From an uncultured Lachnospiraceae bacterium (GTDB taxonomy: Bacteria > Bacillota > Clostridia > Lachnospirales > Lachnospiraceae): a stretch of DNA of 38,289 bases. The stretch lies in NCBI GenBank assembly GCA_910583895.1, contig CAJTYJ010000039.1, forward strand, positions 494-38,782. Direction: 5' to 3'. Numbering within the stretch: position 1 is the stretch's first letter; every line of letters begins with the position of its first letter. Under the pieces are notes generated by a model. It saw nothing but the letters and a program-made list of their open reading frames with translations, had not been told where the DNA came from and searched no databases. Shown here piece by piece: positions 1 through 8,311 of this stretch. A program made the translations under genes and the position numbers.

Positions 1-624
1 TTACTACGGTAGATGTGCTTTCACTTTCGCTCACTACGGTACTGGTGCTTTCACTTTCACTTACTATTGTTGAGGTGCTTTCGCTTTCACTTACCACAGT
101 CGACGTACTTTCGCTTTCACTTACTACCGTTGAAGTGCTCTCACTTTCACTTACTACGGTAGATGTGCTTTCACTTTCGCTCACTACGGTACTGGTGCTT
201 TCACTCTCACTCACTATCGTTGAGGTGCTTTCGCTTTCACTTACCACAGTCGACGTACTTTCGCTTACTACCGTTGACGTACTCTCACTTTCACTTACCA
301 CAGTCGACGTACTTTCGCTCTCACTTACTATGGTTGAAGTACTTTCACTTTCACTTACTACGGTTGACGTGCTCTCACTTTCGCTTACTACCGTGCTGGT
401 GCTTTCACTCTCACTCACCACCGTTGAAGTACTCTCACTCTCGCTCACTACGGTTGAAGTACTCTCACTCTCGCTCACTATGGTTGAAGTACTCTCACTC
501 TCGCTCACTACCGTGCTGGTGCTTTCACTTTCACTCACCATGGTTGAGGTACTTTCGCTTTCACTCACTACCGTTGATGCGCTCTCGCTCTCACTCACTA
601 CTGTGCTGGCACTCTCGCTCTCAC
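1..624 (-). repeat. Tandem 30-bp repeat array coding SESESTSTVV decapeptides
   Basis: There are 21 consecutive units with a period of 30 bp (10 codons). Position 241-264 is one shortened unit of 24 bp, which keeps the frame. Variation is mostly synonymous or conservative (V/M, T/S, V/A). The array continues beyond the left edge of the window. Confidence 0.9.
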
Positions 625-2659
625 TTATCCGGCGGTCTCTCAGGGACTCGCTTTCACTTATGTAGGAAGACTCAAATGTACTTGCGCTGGTGGACAGAGA
701 CAAGCTCTCACTTAGTGATGTGCTTGCCATGTTGGACTGACGTGTGCTTTCACTTTGTGATGTACTCGCACTGGCCGACAAACTGGTGCTGGCTTCGGTA
801 CTTGCTTTCTGCGATTCCGAAGAAAGCAATACGCTCTGGCTTGTGCTCTCACTTTCTTTTAAGCTGAGCGCCTCCGATTTTTCCACATACTCACTGCGAT
901 ACTCATTCTGATATTCATCTTTGCCGTCAACAAAGTCTTTTTCACTGAAATAGGCAGTACCGCCTTTAAAATCATCCTTTTTATCGAAATGGAACTTTCC
1001 GCTGCTGTCTTTAAAAAGCTCTACAATATAGATATATTTTACTTTATTTGCATTATCGCGGTTGGGTGTTAAGGCCGTCCCCCATGATCCAGATCCGTTT
1101 CTGTCCGCTATAGGTTTGCCGTTTGCATCTGCTGTGACATAATCAAAATATCTCTCATGTACCTTTCCATCTGCATCCTTATAGATCGCTTTTACATGCT
1201 TCCCGTCAGCCCCGCTGTTATATTCCCATTTAGAAAACTTGACATCTGTATAGTTGTTTACTTGTGCATCCGTAAGCATTTTATACTGGATCAGCAATTC
1301 TGCCAGTTTGTCTGCCTCCGGATAATAACCAACCTCATCAATATCTTTATCTAATCTCTTCAACGCCTCTTGAATCTTCCGGTTGACAACCTCTTCTTGT
1401 GCCTGGATCAGCGTCCGGAGTATTTCCAGTCTCTGAAGTCTTTGTTCTCCATCATTATAGTGTTCCAAAAGACTGTCATACTCACTCTGTGCCTCAGAAA
1501 CAGCTTCCGATGTAGCAGTACTTAAGCTCTGCTCTGTAGACAGAGAGTTGTAAAGGCTCTCACTCTGGAACGTAGAGACACTCTGGGATGTGGACTCCAG
1601 TGTCGACATACTGGTTGACGCCTGCGTGCTTGCCGTCTCGGAGTCGGACTTCATGGCGCTGTACGTATCTGACAGTGCTGTACTTGCAGACTCGGATTTT
1701 GCAAGCAGTGCCTTTTCTTCCTCTGTCAGTTCCTCACCCGCTGCAGCTTTCGCCTGTGCCATTTTCAGCATCCGAAACTCTGCCGGGCTGAACAGTCCGC
1801 TTTCATCGATGAAAGCTTTATCATTCAGTGCCTCAGAGTCGCTTGCGGACAAAGATTCACTCTCTGACAAGGATTCAGAATCGGATACGGATGCTTCAGA
1901 ATTTACAGTCGATTCAGACTGCATTTCGGACTCGGAGAGCATCGTAGAGCCAGACTGCTCCGACTCAGACGTTACCGTGGAACCAGACTGCTCCGACTCA
2001 GAGACTGCCGTGGAGCCGGACGGTTCCTCTGATTCGGAACTCACTGTGGAATCGGACTGCTCCGACTCGGAGACTGTCGTGGAACCGGACGGTTCCTCCG
2101 ATTCGGAACTCACCGTGGAACCGGACTGCTCCGACTCAGAAACTGTCGTGGAGCCAGACTGCTCCTCCGATTCGGAACTTACTGTAGAGCCAGACTCTTT
2201 TTCTGACTCGGAGTTCACCGTTGATTCTGAGTCTTTCTCGGTCTCAGAGCTTTCTGTTGCTTCAGATTCAGAGCTTTCCGCGGAACCTGGCTGCTCTTCG
2301 GACTCCGAACTTTCTGTCGTTTCAGATTCTCCTTTGCCCTCCGAACTTTCTGTTGCTTCCGACTCTTCCTCAGAACCGACATCTTCTGCTGCTTCCGACG
2401 TTTCTTCGGCTTCCGATGCTTCCGGTGCCGCCGGCTCTTCCGCCTCCGACGCCTCACTGTCCGCCGCTTCCTCTTCCACCTCTGCTTCCGGTGTCTCGCT
2501 ATTTAATGTCTCTTCTTCCTCTGCGGGAAGTATTAACTCATCTGACTCTTCCTGATCAAGCTCTGCTGCGTATACCATATTTCCATTTTGGAATGCGCCT
2601 GCACCTCCGATGGCAATACCGGCTGCAGCAATTGCTTTCATGACTTTTCTTCTTTTCAT
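1..2659 (-). CDS. Serine-rich repeat surface protein (partial, C-terminus outside window)
   Basis: The reading frame starts at ATG 2659 and runs off the left edge, giving 886 complete codons. The start follows a purine-rich AGAAAGGTAGAGCCAGG. Residues 1 to about 32 are a signal peptide: MKRRK, then an Ala/Gly/Ile-rich core ending VYAAE. Residues about 35-275 are acidic and Ser-rich, with SESEQSGSTV-like units. Residues about 285-590 are a less repetitive region with a charged helical stretch and an aromatic-rich part, a plausible ligand-binding or folded domain. Residues about 590-678 are Ser/Thr-rich, and from about 679 onward there are near-perfect SESESTSTVV decapeptides. This layout is typical of secreted or wall-anchored Ser-rich adhesins and glycoproteins. 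An LPXTG-type anchor cannot be seen because the C-terminus is missing. It lies downstream of two regulators on the same strand. Adhesin function is inferred from composition only. Confidence 0.85.
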   Translation of the reverse strand, partial: MKRRKVMKAIAAAGIAIGGAGAFQNGNMVYAAELDQEESDELILPAEEEETLNSETPEAEVEEEAADSEASEAEEPAAPEASEAEETSEAAEDVGSEEESEATESSEGKGESETTESSESEEQPGSAESSESEATESSETEKDSESTVNSESEKESGSTVSSESEEQSGSTTVSESEQSGSTVSSESEEPSGSTTVSESEQSDSTVSSESEEPSGSTAVSESEQSGSTVTSESEQSGSTMLSESEMQSESTVNSEASVSDSESLSESESLSASDSEALNDKAFIDESGLFSPAEFRMLKMAQAKAAAGEELTEEEKALLAKSESASTALSDTYSAMKSDSETASTQASTSMSTLESTSQSVSTFQSESLYNSLSTEQSLSTATSEAVSEAQSEYDSLLEHYNDGEQRLQRLEILRTLIQAQEEVVNRKIQEALKRLDKDIDEVGYYPEADKLAELLIQYKMLTDAQVNNYTDVKFSKWEYNSGADGKHVKAIYKDADGKVHERYFDYVTADANGKPIADRNGSGSWGTALTPNRDNANKVKYIYIVELFKDSSGKFHFDKKDDFKGGTAYFSEKDFVDGKDEYQNEYRSEYVEKSEALSLKESESTSQSVLLSSESQKASTEASTSLSASASTSQSESTRQSNMASTSLSESLSLSTSASTFESSYISESESLRDRRISESESASTVVSESESASTVVSESESTSTMVSESESTSTVVSESESTSTIVSESESTSTVVSESESTSTVVSESESTSTVVSESESTSTVVSESESTSTIVSESESTSTVVSESESTSTVVSESTSTVVSESESTSTIVSESESTSTVVSESESTSTVVSESESTSTVVSESESTSTVVSESESTSTIVSESESTSTVVSESESTSTVV
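1895..2225 (-). repeat. Tandem 33/36-bp repeats coding SESEQSGSTV-like units
   Basis: The N-terminal part of the Ser-rich gene alternates units of 11 and 12 codons (about 33 and 36 bp), each with a Ser-Glu-Ser-Glu core followed by Gly-Ser-Thr-Val. The units differ from the C-terminal decapeptide array, so the gene carries two independent repeat families. Confidence 0.7.
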
Positions 2660-2730
2660 CCTGGCTCTACCTTTCTTTTCCCTTGAAACCATAAGATTAC
2701 ATAGCAAATTCATAAAGCTACCTGGAATAC

Positions 2731-2736
2731 AGTATA
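2731..2736 (-). promoter_or_regulatory. Extended -10 promoter of the Ser-rich gene
   Basis: The minus strand reads TGCTATACT, a 5/6 -10 box with the TG extension, about 72 bp before the start codon. The -35 region is weak. The 5' leader would be about 65 nt. Confidence 0.45.
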
Positions 2737-2830
2737 GCAAACCCCCTCTTTCACAAACTCTTTCATCTTCTTCTATTTATGTATTTCACGCTTTTATTTC
2801 GCACTTTTGTTCCGATACCGCACATAATCT

Positions 2831-4012
2831 CTACCAGATATTTCCGTCATCTAAAAGCTGCATGCTGAGTCCGCCGCGGCCTTTGCAGCGCTTTCGAAAA
2901 TCCATGTCAATGCGGGTTTTGATCTCGGCGACGTTCTCTTTTTCAGCACCGATACACAAAAGCAGGTACTGGCCTGAGCTGTATCTGGTATACACATCCC
3001 CTCTGCGCAGATGTTTTTGAAAGCAAACACACAGCTTTTTTCCCTGCTTTTCACAATATGCCCGGTCTGTCGCAGGATGACCCGTACCATCCAGAATGGT
3101 GCACAGAATAAGACTGAAACTGTTCCCCTCTCTGGCAATCACCCGCTTCAGCATGCGAAAACAATCAGAGAAACCAGGAAGCGTACAGGCATAAGCCCCC
3201 TGCTTTGGTTCCTGTTCCAAAAGACATCTGCAGATCTCTGCATTTGTCCCCTCCGGCCGGCGTATTCTGGTTTCCATCTCCCGAAACCGCTCCTGCTGCT
3301 TTTGGGACAGAAATCCGCCGGTCTCCTGTACATATGCCACCGTTTTCCGATATACCTCCTCTGCCTCCTTACGGCGTCCCAGCGCATTCAGGCTCTCAAT
3401 CTGCCAGAGCTCCCATCCCTCACAGGGATAAAGTTTTGCTCCCTGAGCAGCGATTTGTTCCATACTTTTGTAGTCACCATCTTCTTTCAGACGTCGAAGC
3501 AGATAACCCAGCATCCGAAAGTACAGCTTTTGATAATTACGGCTTTTCTCTATGACCCACTGTTCATTTGACAGCCAGGGCAGAAATTCTCCCTGATAAA
3601 GTTCACAGGCCTTCCGACACAAATCTACTCTGTCTGCCTCCCCCTGTTCCTGCTCAAATTCCCGTGCTGCATTTTCAAAGCTCCAGACGTCCGACTCCAC
3701 GGCAATGCCTCCGTCGAACCGCAGAACTCCCTCGTTTAAAATCAGATAATCTCCCGACGGCAGCGGTGACAGTTCCAGATATCTGCGAAGCCGAAAGATC
3801 GTATTATTGAGGCTTGCATTGGGGTCTTCCACTTCCTCCTGCCCATAAAGGCTTCCGGCAATATCCCTTTTGCTGAATTCTTGTCCTGGCCTGGTCATCA
3901 GAATCAAGAACAACTGTCTGAATTTGGAATCTCTCTGCCTGCCAAAAGACAAAACCTCATCCCCATATCTGGCAGAAAATCCGCCAAACATTTTTACCTG
4001 CAGTTTTTTCAT
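2831..4012 (-). CDS. SARP/BTAD-type transcriptional regulator with degenerate GGDEF-like C-terminus
   Basis: About 393 aa. Residues 1-100 form an OmpR/PhoB-like winged helix of the SARP type, with the segment DPNASLNNTIFRLRRYL as recognition helix region. Residues about 105-250 are the Bacterial Transcriptional Activator Domain, a TPR-like helical repeat. The last 120 residues resemble a GGDEF domain in which the signature position reads RYSSGQY (residues about 343-349), so cyclase activity is not expected. The upstream GGDEF protein has a homologous C-terminal domain. GTG 4018, ATG 4015 and ATG 4012 are adjacent possible starts; 4012 gives the better spacing to GGGGTG. It begins 33 bp after the upstream GGDEF gene, so the two are probably cotranscribed. 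Its target is unknown; the Ser-rich gene immediately downstream is the obvious candidate. Confidence 0.85.
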   Translation of the reverse strand: MKKLQVKMFGGFSARYGDEVLSFGRQRDSKFRQLFLILMTRPGQEFSKRDIAGSLYGQEEVEDPNASLNNTIFRLRRYLELSPLPSGDYLILNEGVLRFDGGIAVESDVWSFENAAREFEQEQGEADRVDLCRKACELYQGEFLPWLSNEQWVIEKSRNYQKLYFRMLGYLLRRLKEDGDYKSMEQIAAQGAKLYPCEGWELWQIESLNALGRRKEAEEVYRKTVAYVQETGGFLSQKQQERFREMETRIRRPEGTNAEICRCLLEQEPKQGAYACTLPGFSDCFRMLKRVIAREGNSFSLILCTILDGTGHPATDRAYCEKQGKKLCVCFQKHLRRGDVYTRYSSGQYLLLCIGAEKENVAEIKTRIDMDFRKRCKGRGGLSMQLLDDGNIW

Positions 4013-4045
4013 CATCACACCCCATCACTTCCTCAAACACGCATG

Positions 4046-5071
4046 TCATCCGGTTCGTATCCCGACCCGGGCCGGCTGCAGTTCATAACAATGGTGAATC
4101 AGGATGTCATTGCCTTCTTTGCCTGCGAGAAACTGATTCCTGATCCGGTCTACAATCCTGTCTGCCTGTCCTTCTGTGGTGTCAATGACCAACGACAGAT
4201 ACTGGCTGCTGGAATATCTGGTATATACATCTCCAATCCGAAGCGCGGATCCAATCTCCTCCCCAAGCTGTTCCATCAACACATCCTTTTCTCCTGGGAG
4301 AAGACTTCCTCCCTGTTCATCCACAACCGTGATCAGGATGACACACGCCTTCTGTCCGCTTCGGATAATTCCGCGTTCCAGAAAACGGTAAATACTCTTG
4401 AATGTTTCATAATCCTGACAATAAGCTCCCGGCTTTTGAATCTCCTCCATCAGCTCCTTTTGAACTTGCTGCACATCCTTTTTGTAATGATCCTTACCCT
4501 TTTGTGCTCTGGACGGACTGTATAGGGCTTTTTGTCCTTCCAGCTTTTCCTCCGCACGCTTCAGCAGTCTTCTGCAGGTATCTCCCGGACGGCACAGAAC
4601 CCAGATCACGGTCACAGAAAGAGGAATCCTGCCTTTTCGTCCGGCGCGGAAACGATTCTCCATCCGCCTGCAGATCTCTTCTGCCTGCTGCAGCTCCACA
4701 CAGTCCGGCATGAAAATCATAAACTCATCTCCGCCATGTCTGCCAAAGATGTCATCCGGCTGAATCATATAGGAGAGAATCTGTGCCACCTGCTTCAGAC
4801 ATTGATCGCCGGCCAGATGTCCATACTGCTTGTTAATCTGACTTAAGTCGTCCACATCACACAAAAAAAGCGTACCGCTATGTTTTTCTCTCAGTCTGGA
4901 TGCAATACCTGCTTCAGCAACGTTTCTTTTCAATGTTCCTGTCAAACGGTCCAGATTCTTATCCTTTGACCGTCCGCGTTCCGATGCTCTGTTCCTTTTT
5001 TTTATCCCATTCAATTCTGTTTTTCCCCTCTGACAGACTTGAACTGTGTCATGACATTCGTTTTTTTGCAT
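4046..5071 (-). CDS. GGDEF-domain protein (putative diguanylate cyclase) with second degenerate GGDEF-like domain
   Basis: 341 aa from ATG 5071. Residues about 42-165 form a GGDEF domain with the Asp-rich metal-binding strand (CDVDDL, about 71-76) and an intact active-site signature HGGDEF at 112-117. The inhibitory RxxD site is absent; the corresponding residues are QPDD. Residues about 210-340 form a second domain in which the signature reads RYSSSQY (285-291), and it is related to the C-terminus of the neighbouring SARP regulator. No membrane segment or N-terminal sensor domain is seen, so the protein is likely cytoplasmic. The frame extends to TTG 5098, but ATG 5071 has the better ribosome site, GGAAAGAG with 8-nt spacing. 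That site lies inside a strong hairpin. The first domain should make c-di-GMP; the second may be a binding or interaction module. Confidence 0.85.
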   Translation of the reverse strand: MQKNECHDTVQVCQRGKTELNGIKKRNRASERGRSKDKNLDRLTGTLKRNVAEAGIASRLREKHSGTLFLCDVDDLSQINKQYGHLAGDQCLKQVAQILSYMIQPDDIFGRHGGDEFMIFMPDCVELQQAEEICRRMENRFRAGRKGRIPLSVTVIWVLCRPGDTCRRLLKRAEEKLEGQKALYSPSRAQKGKDHYKKDVQQVQKELMEEIQKPGAYCQDYETFKSIYRFLERGIIRSGQKACVILITVVDEQGGSLLPGEKDVLMEQLGEEIGSALRIGDVYTRYSSSQYLSLVIDTTEGQADRIVDRIRNQFLAGKEGNDILIHHCYELQPARVGIRTG

Positions 5072-5078
5072 AAAAAAT

Positions 5079-5129
5079 ACTCTTTCCGAATGTCGCAAAG
5101 TGTTGTGCCTTGCGACATTCGAAAAGAGT
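5079..5129 (-). promoter_or_regulatory. Hairpin covering the ribosome binding site of the GGDEF gene
   Basis: Two 21-22-nt arms (5079-5100 and 5109-5129) pair with only one mismatch and one bulge around an 8-nt loop. In the minus-strand mRNA the 3' arm contains the GGAAAGAG ribosome site used by ATG 5071. The fold would mask translation initiation. No poly-U tract follows, so it is not a terminator. Confidence 0.6.
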
Positions 5130-5254
5130 GCTTAAACATAAAGCAATCAGCGTCTAATCTGACTGCGCGCTCCCGCTAAAATGACTCTGCTTGATATTGC
5201 AAAAATAATGTGAACTGCGTATAATATGCGTAAATGTGAATGGCAGATTGCCTG

Positions 5255-5281
5255 TGTCGCAAAGCACAACAATCTGCGACA
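5255..5281. repeat. Second, inverted copy of the 27-bp TGTCGCA...TGCGACA element
   Basis: Its reverse complement matches 5091-5117 at 24 of 27 positions, including both TGTCGCA/TGCGACA arms and the shared core TGTTGTGC. The two copies sit 137 bp apart in opposite orientation upstream of the GGDEF gene. The rest of 5130-5328 shows no convincing gene. Confidence 0.6.
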
Positions 5282-5328
5282 CCATATTTCGATTTCCGCC
5301 GTAACCATGATACCAAACATGGAAACTT

Positions 5329-5964
5329 TCATCCTAAAAACGGATTGTATTTTTTCTCATAGCCAATCGTAGTCATCTCTCCATGTCCCGGATACACTGC
5401 CGTCTCCTCTGGAAGCACCAGAAGCTTCTCCCTTACAGAACACACCAGCTTTGACATACTTCCTCCCGGAAAATCGCTTCTCCCCACGGAACCATGAAAC
5501 AGTGTGTCCCCGGAAAATACACTTTTTGCCTCTTCGCAGTAAAAGCAGCAGCCTCCCGGAGTATGTCCAGGTGTATGAAAGACCTCAAGCAAAATGCCGC
5601 ACAGGGTCAGCTTCTGTCCGTCTTTTAAAAACTCGTCTGCCCGGACAGTGATGGGTCTGTGATTGATGAACACCGAAAGGTTGGTCTTTGCATCCAGAAG
5701 CATGACTTCTTCTTCCTGCAGCGCATAAACCGGCGCCTTTGTGGCCTCCCGAAGTGCCTCCACCCCTCCCATATGATCAGAATGACCATGGGTCAGAAGA
5801 ATATGCCGGATCACCCAGCCGCTTCGCTCTGCAAAGTCCTGGATCCGCCCGGCCTCATCTCCCGGATCAATCACCAGCGCTTCTTTTGTATCTTCGTTCC
5901 CCAGAAGCCAGCAGTTCACCGCCAGCTCCCCCACAGTCAATGATGCTATCTTGATATTTGCCAT
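5329..5964 (-). CDS. MBL-fold metallohydrolase, glyoxalase II-like
   Basis: 211 aa starting at ATG 5964, which follows AGGAGGGGGCTT. Metal ligands are visible: THGHSDH at 58-64, His134 in HTPGHTPGG, Asp153 in FSGDTLF and His194 in YPGHGEMT. This set fits the binuclear zinc site of the glyoxalase II and YcbL branch. Length matches the short YcbL-type hydrolases that lack the C-terminal helical domain of true glyoxalase II. Likely a cytoplasmic thioester hydrolase, but the substrate cannot be read from sequence. Its ribosome site lies just before the relA stop codon (intergenic distance 13 bp), so it is probably the last gene of the recJ-apt-relA transcript. The frame is open further upstream to 6009, but that start would overlap relA. 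Confidence 0.9.
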   Translation of the reverse strand: MANIKIASLTVGELAVNCWLLGNEDTKEALVIDPGDEAGRIQDFAERSGWVIRHILLTHGHSDHMGGVEALREATKAPVYALQEEEVMLLDAKTNLSVFINHRPITVRADEFLKDGQKLTLCGILLEVFHTPGHTPGGCCFYCEEAKSVFSGDTLFHGSVGRSDFPGGSMSKLVCSVREKLLVLPEETAVYPGHGEMTTIGYEKKYNPFLG

Positions 5965-5977
5965 AAGCCCCCTCCTG

Positions 5978-8275
5978 TCAGCTGACGGACCGCTCGATAT
6001 CCAGCACACTCTCCACCTGTCTTAGCTTCTCTATGATCTTGTTTAGCTCCTCCACACTGGAGATGTCGAAACTCACGGTGATCGTCGCTGTTCCCTGCTT
6101 GCTGGTCCGGACGTTCATAGAAATCACATCGATTCCCCTCTCGCTTAAAACCCGGGAGGCATCAGCCAGCAGTCCGGTTCGATTGTTGCAGTAGATCTTG
6201 ATCTCCGTGGTATATTTCCCCCCGGCTCTTGCCTTGACGCCGCCCTGCCATTCGGCATCAATCAGACGTTCCCGCTCCGACTCCGCCAGGTGAAGCATAT
6301 TTACGCAGTCTGTCCGGTGTATGGTTACCCCCCGGCCTCTGGTCACAAAACCGACAATTTCATCTCCCGGCACCGGATTGCAGCACCTGGAAAAACGCAC
6401 CGCCACATCGTCGATCCCTTTGACCACAACTCCGCTGCCGCATTTGGCAATGCGCAGCCTCTGGCCTCTGGATTCCTCCATACTCTCCATAATCTGGGCA
6501 TCCGTAACCGCCTTCTTCCGGGCCTTTTCACACTCTTCCACCAGGCGGTTCACAACCTGGCCCTCTTTTAAGCCTCCATGTCCCACAGCCGCCATCACAG
6601 AATCCCAGTCCCGGAAGCCGTATTTGCGAAGAACACTCTCCTGATACTCCGGCTTGACGATGAACTGCATCTGGATGCCTTTCATCTTGCAGTACTGAGC
6701 CACCAGTTCCTTGCCTTTTATGATGTTGCTCTCTTTGAACTCCGTCTTAAACCACTGGTTGATCTTATTCTTTGCCTGGGTGGTCTTGACAATGTTCAGC
6801 CAGTCACGGCTGGGGCCTTTGGAATTCTGGGAGGTGATAATCTCAATCCGGTCCCCGTTGTGAATCCGGTAATCAATGGGGACAAGCTTGCCGTTTACCC
6901 GGGCTCCAATCATCTTATTGCCCACCGCACTGTGAATGCTGTATGCAAAATCAATGGGATTGGCTCCCCGCCGAAGCGTCTTCACATCTCCGCCTGGAGT
7001 AAAACAGTAGACACTGTCAGAAAACAGATCCAGGTCGCTTTTCAACAGGTTCATAAATTCCCGGTTATCCGACTCATCCCGCTGCCATTCCAGGATCTGC
7101 CGAAGCCAGGTCAGCTTTTCCTCCGCACTGTTCTTTCCTTCCATATTCTGCTCGGTGCTGCCGCCGCTTTCTTTGTATTTCCAGTGGGCGGCGATGCCGT
7201 ACTCTGCTGTCTTGTGCATATCATAGGTCCGAATCTGGATCTCAAAGGGCTGTCCCTTAGGACCGATCAGCGTCGTATGCAAAGACTGGTACATATTGAG
7301 CTTGGGCATGGCGATATAGTCTTTAAAACGCCCGGGAATCGGCTTATACATCTCATGGATAACCCCCAAAGCCGCATAACAATCCTTCACTGAGCCCACC
7401 AGAATCCGAACCGCAAAAAGGTCATAGATCTGATCCAGGGTTTTGTCCTGATTGACCATCTTTTTATAGATGCTGAAGAAATGCTTTACCCGGCCCTTGA
7501 CGTCAGCCTCAATATTGGAGTTGTCCATATGCTGCTTTACTTCTGCCACCACAGACTGTACGTATTTTTCCCGTACACTTTTTTTATCAGATATCTGGGC
7601 CACCAGATCATAATAGACCTCCGGTTCCAGATACTTAAGCGCCAGATCATCCAGCTCGATTTTTACCTTGGAGATGCCCAGCCGCTGGGCAATGGGCGCA
7701 TAGATATCCATGGTCTCTCTGGCTTTTTCCTTCTGCTTTTCCGGACGCATGTATTTCAGTGTCCGCATGTTGTGCAGACGGTCCGCAAGCTTGATCAAGA
7801 TCACACGGATATCCTTTGCCATGGCCAGAAACATCTTTCTTAGATTCTCCGCCTGCTCATCCACCTTGTCCGACGAATAACTGAGCTGTCCTAACTTGGT
7901 GACACCGTCTACCAAAAGCGCCACCTCTTCTCCGAACATCTTCGCCACGTCCTCCGAGGTCATCGGAGTATCCTCCACCACATCGTGCAGAAGCCCTGCA
8001 ACGATGCTCTCTTTGTCCAGTTCCAGCTCCGCAAGAATAATCGCAACACAGATCGGATGGATGATATATGGCTCTCCTGACTTTCGCACCTGGTCCTTGT
8101 GGGCATCCAGCGCAATCTGATATGCCTTTTCAATCATGGAAATATCGGTGGAGGGATGATACCTCACCACACTTCTGATCAACTCCTGATATAAAGCATC
8201 CGGACTTGTAAAGTCTTCCATCACTTTGATATTTCTGTCATCCTTGCGGATTTCCTTTGCTGCTGTCATGCTCAT
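5978..8275 (-). CDS. relA: Bifunctional (p)ppGpp synthetase/hydrolase RelA/SpoT
   Basis: About 765 aa, the usual length of Rel. Domains in order: HD hydrolase (about 30-190, with GEPYIIHP and LLHDVVEDT), the synthetase domain (about 230-350, with RFKDYIAMPKLNMYQSLHTT), TGS (about 390-450, starting YCFTPGGDVK), a zinc-finger-like CCNPVPGD segment (about 630), and a C-terminal ACT domain (about 690-760). Both active-site motifs are intact, so it should make and degrade (p)ppGpp in the stringent response. The frame opens at TTG 8290. ATG 8275 and ATG 8269 are more plausible starts, although neither has a strong ribosome site. It follows apt by about 36 bp. Confidence 0.95.
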   Translation of the reverse strand: MSMTAAKEIRKDDRNIKVMEDFTSPDALYQELIRSVVRYHPSTDISMIEKAYQIALDAHKDQVRKSGEPYIIHPICVAIILAELELDKESIVAGLLHDVVEDTPMTSEDVAKMFGEEVALLVDGVTKLGQLSYSSDKVDEQAENLRKMFLAMAKDIRVILIKLADRLHNMRTLKYMRPEKQKEKARETMDIYAPIAQRLGISKVKIELDDLALKYLEPEVYYDLVAQISDKKSVREKYVQSVVAEVKQHMDNSNIEADVKGRVKHFFSIYKKMVNQDKTLDQIYDLFAVRILVGSVKDCYAALGVIHEMYKPIPGRFKDYIAMPKLNMYQSLHTTLIGPKGQPFEIQIRTYDMHKTAEYGIAAHWKYKESGGSTEQNMEGKNSAEEKLTWLRQILEWQRDESDNREFMNLLKSDLDLFSDSVYCFTPGGDVKTLRRGANPIDFAYSIHSAVGNKMIGARVNGKLVPIDYRIHNGDRIEIITSQNSKGPSRDWLNIVKTTQAKNKINQWFKTEFKESNIIKGKELVAQYCKMKGIQMQFIVKPEYQESVLRKYGFRDWDSVMAAVGHGGLKEGQVVNRLVEECEKARKKAVTDAQIMESMEESRGQRLRIAKCGSGVVVKGIDDVAVRFSRCCNPVPGDEIVGFVTRGRGVTIHRTDCVNMLHLAESERERLIDAEWQGGVKARAGGKYTTEIKIYCNNRTGLLADASRVLSERGIDVISMNVRTSKQGTATITVSFDISSVEELNKIIEKLRQVESVLDIERSVS

Positions 8276-8311
8276 CACCGTCTCTATCAAATATATTTAC
8301 AACTGCCAGAC

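Noticed and set aside
1..624. CRISPR-like regular spacing
   Set aside because: The 30-bp units are contiguous with no spacers and encode decapeptides in one open frame.
15..2555. Long plus-strand frames over the Ser-rich gene (for example 15-665 and 1590-2555)
   Set aside because: They are antisense shadows of the repeated SES codons. The minus-strand frame has a signal peptide, a ribosome site and a coherent domain order.
5147..5332. Minus-strand 61-residue frame
   Set aside because: It overlaps the end of the hydrolase gene, spans the palindromic element and has no recognisable domain.
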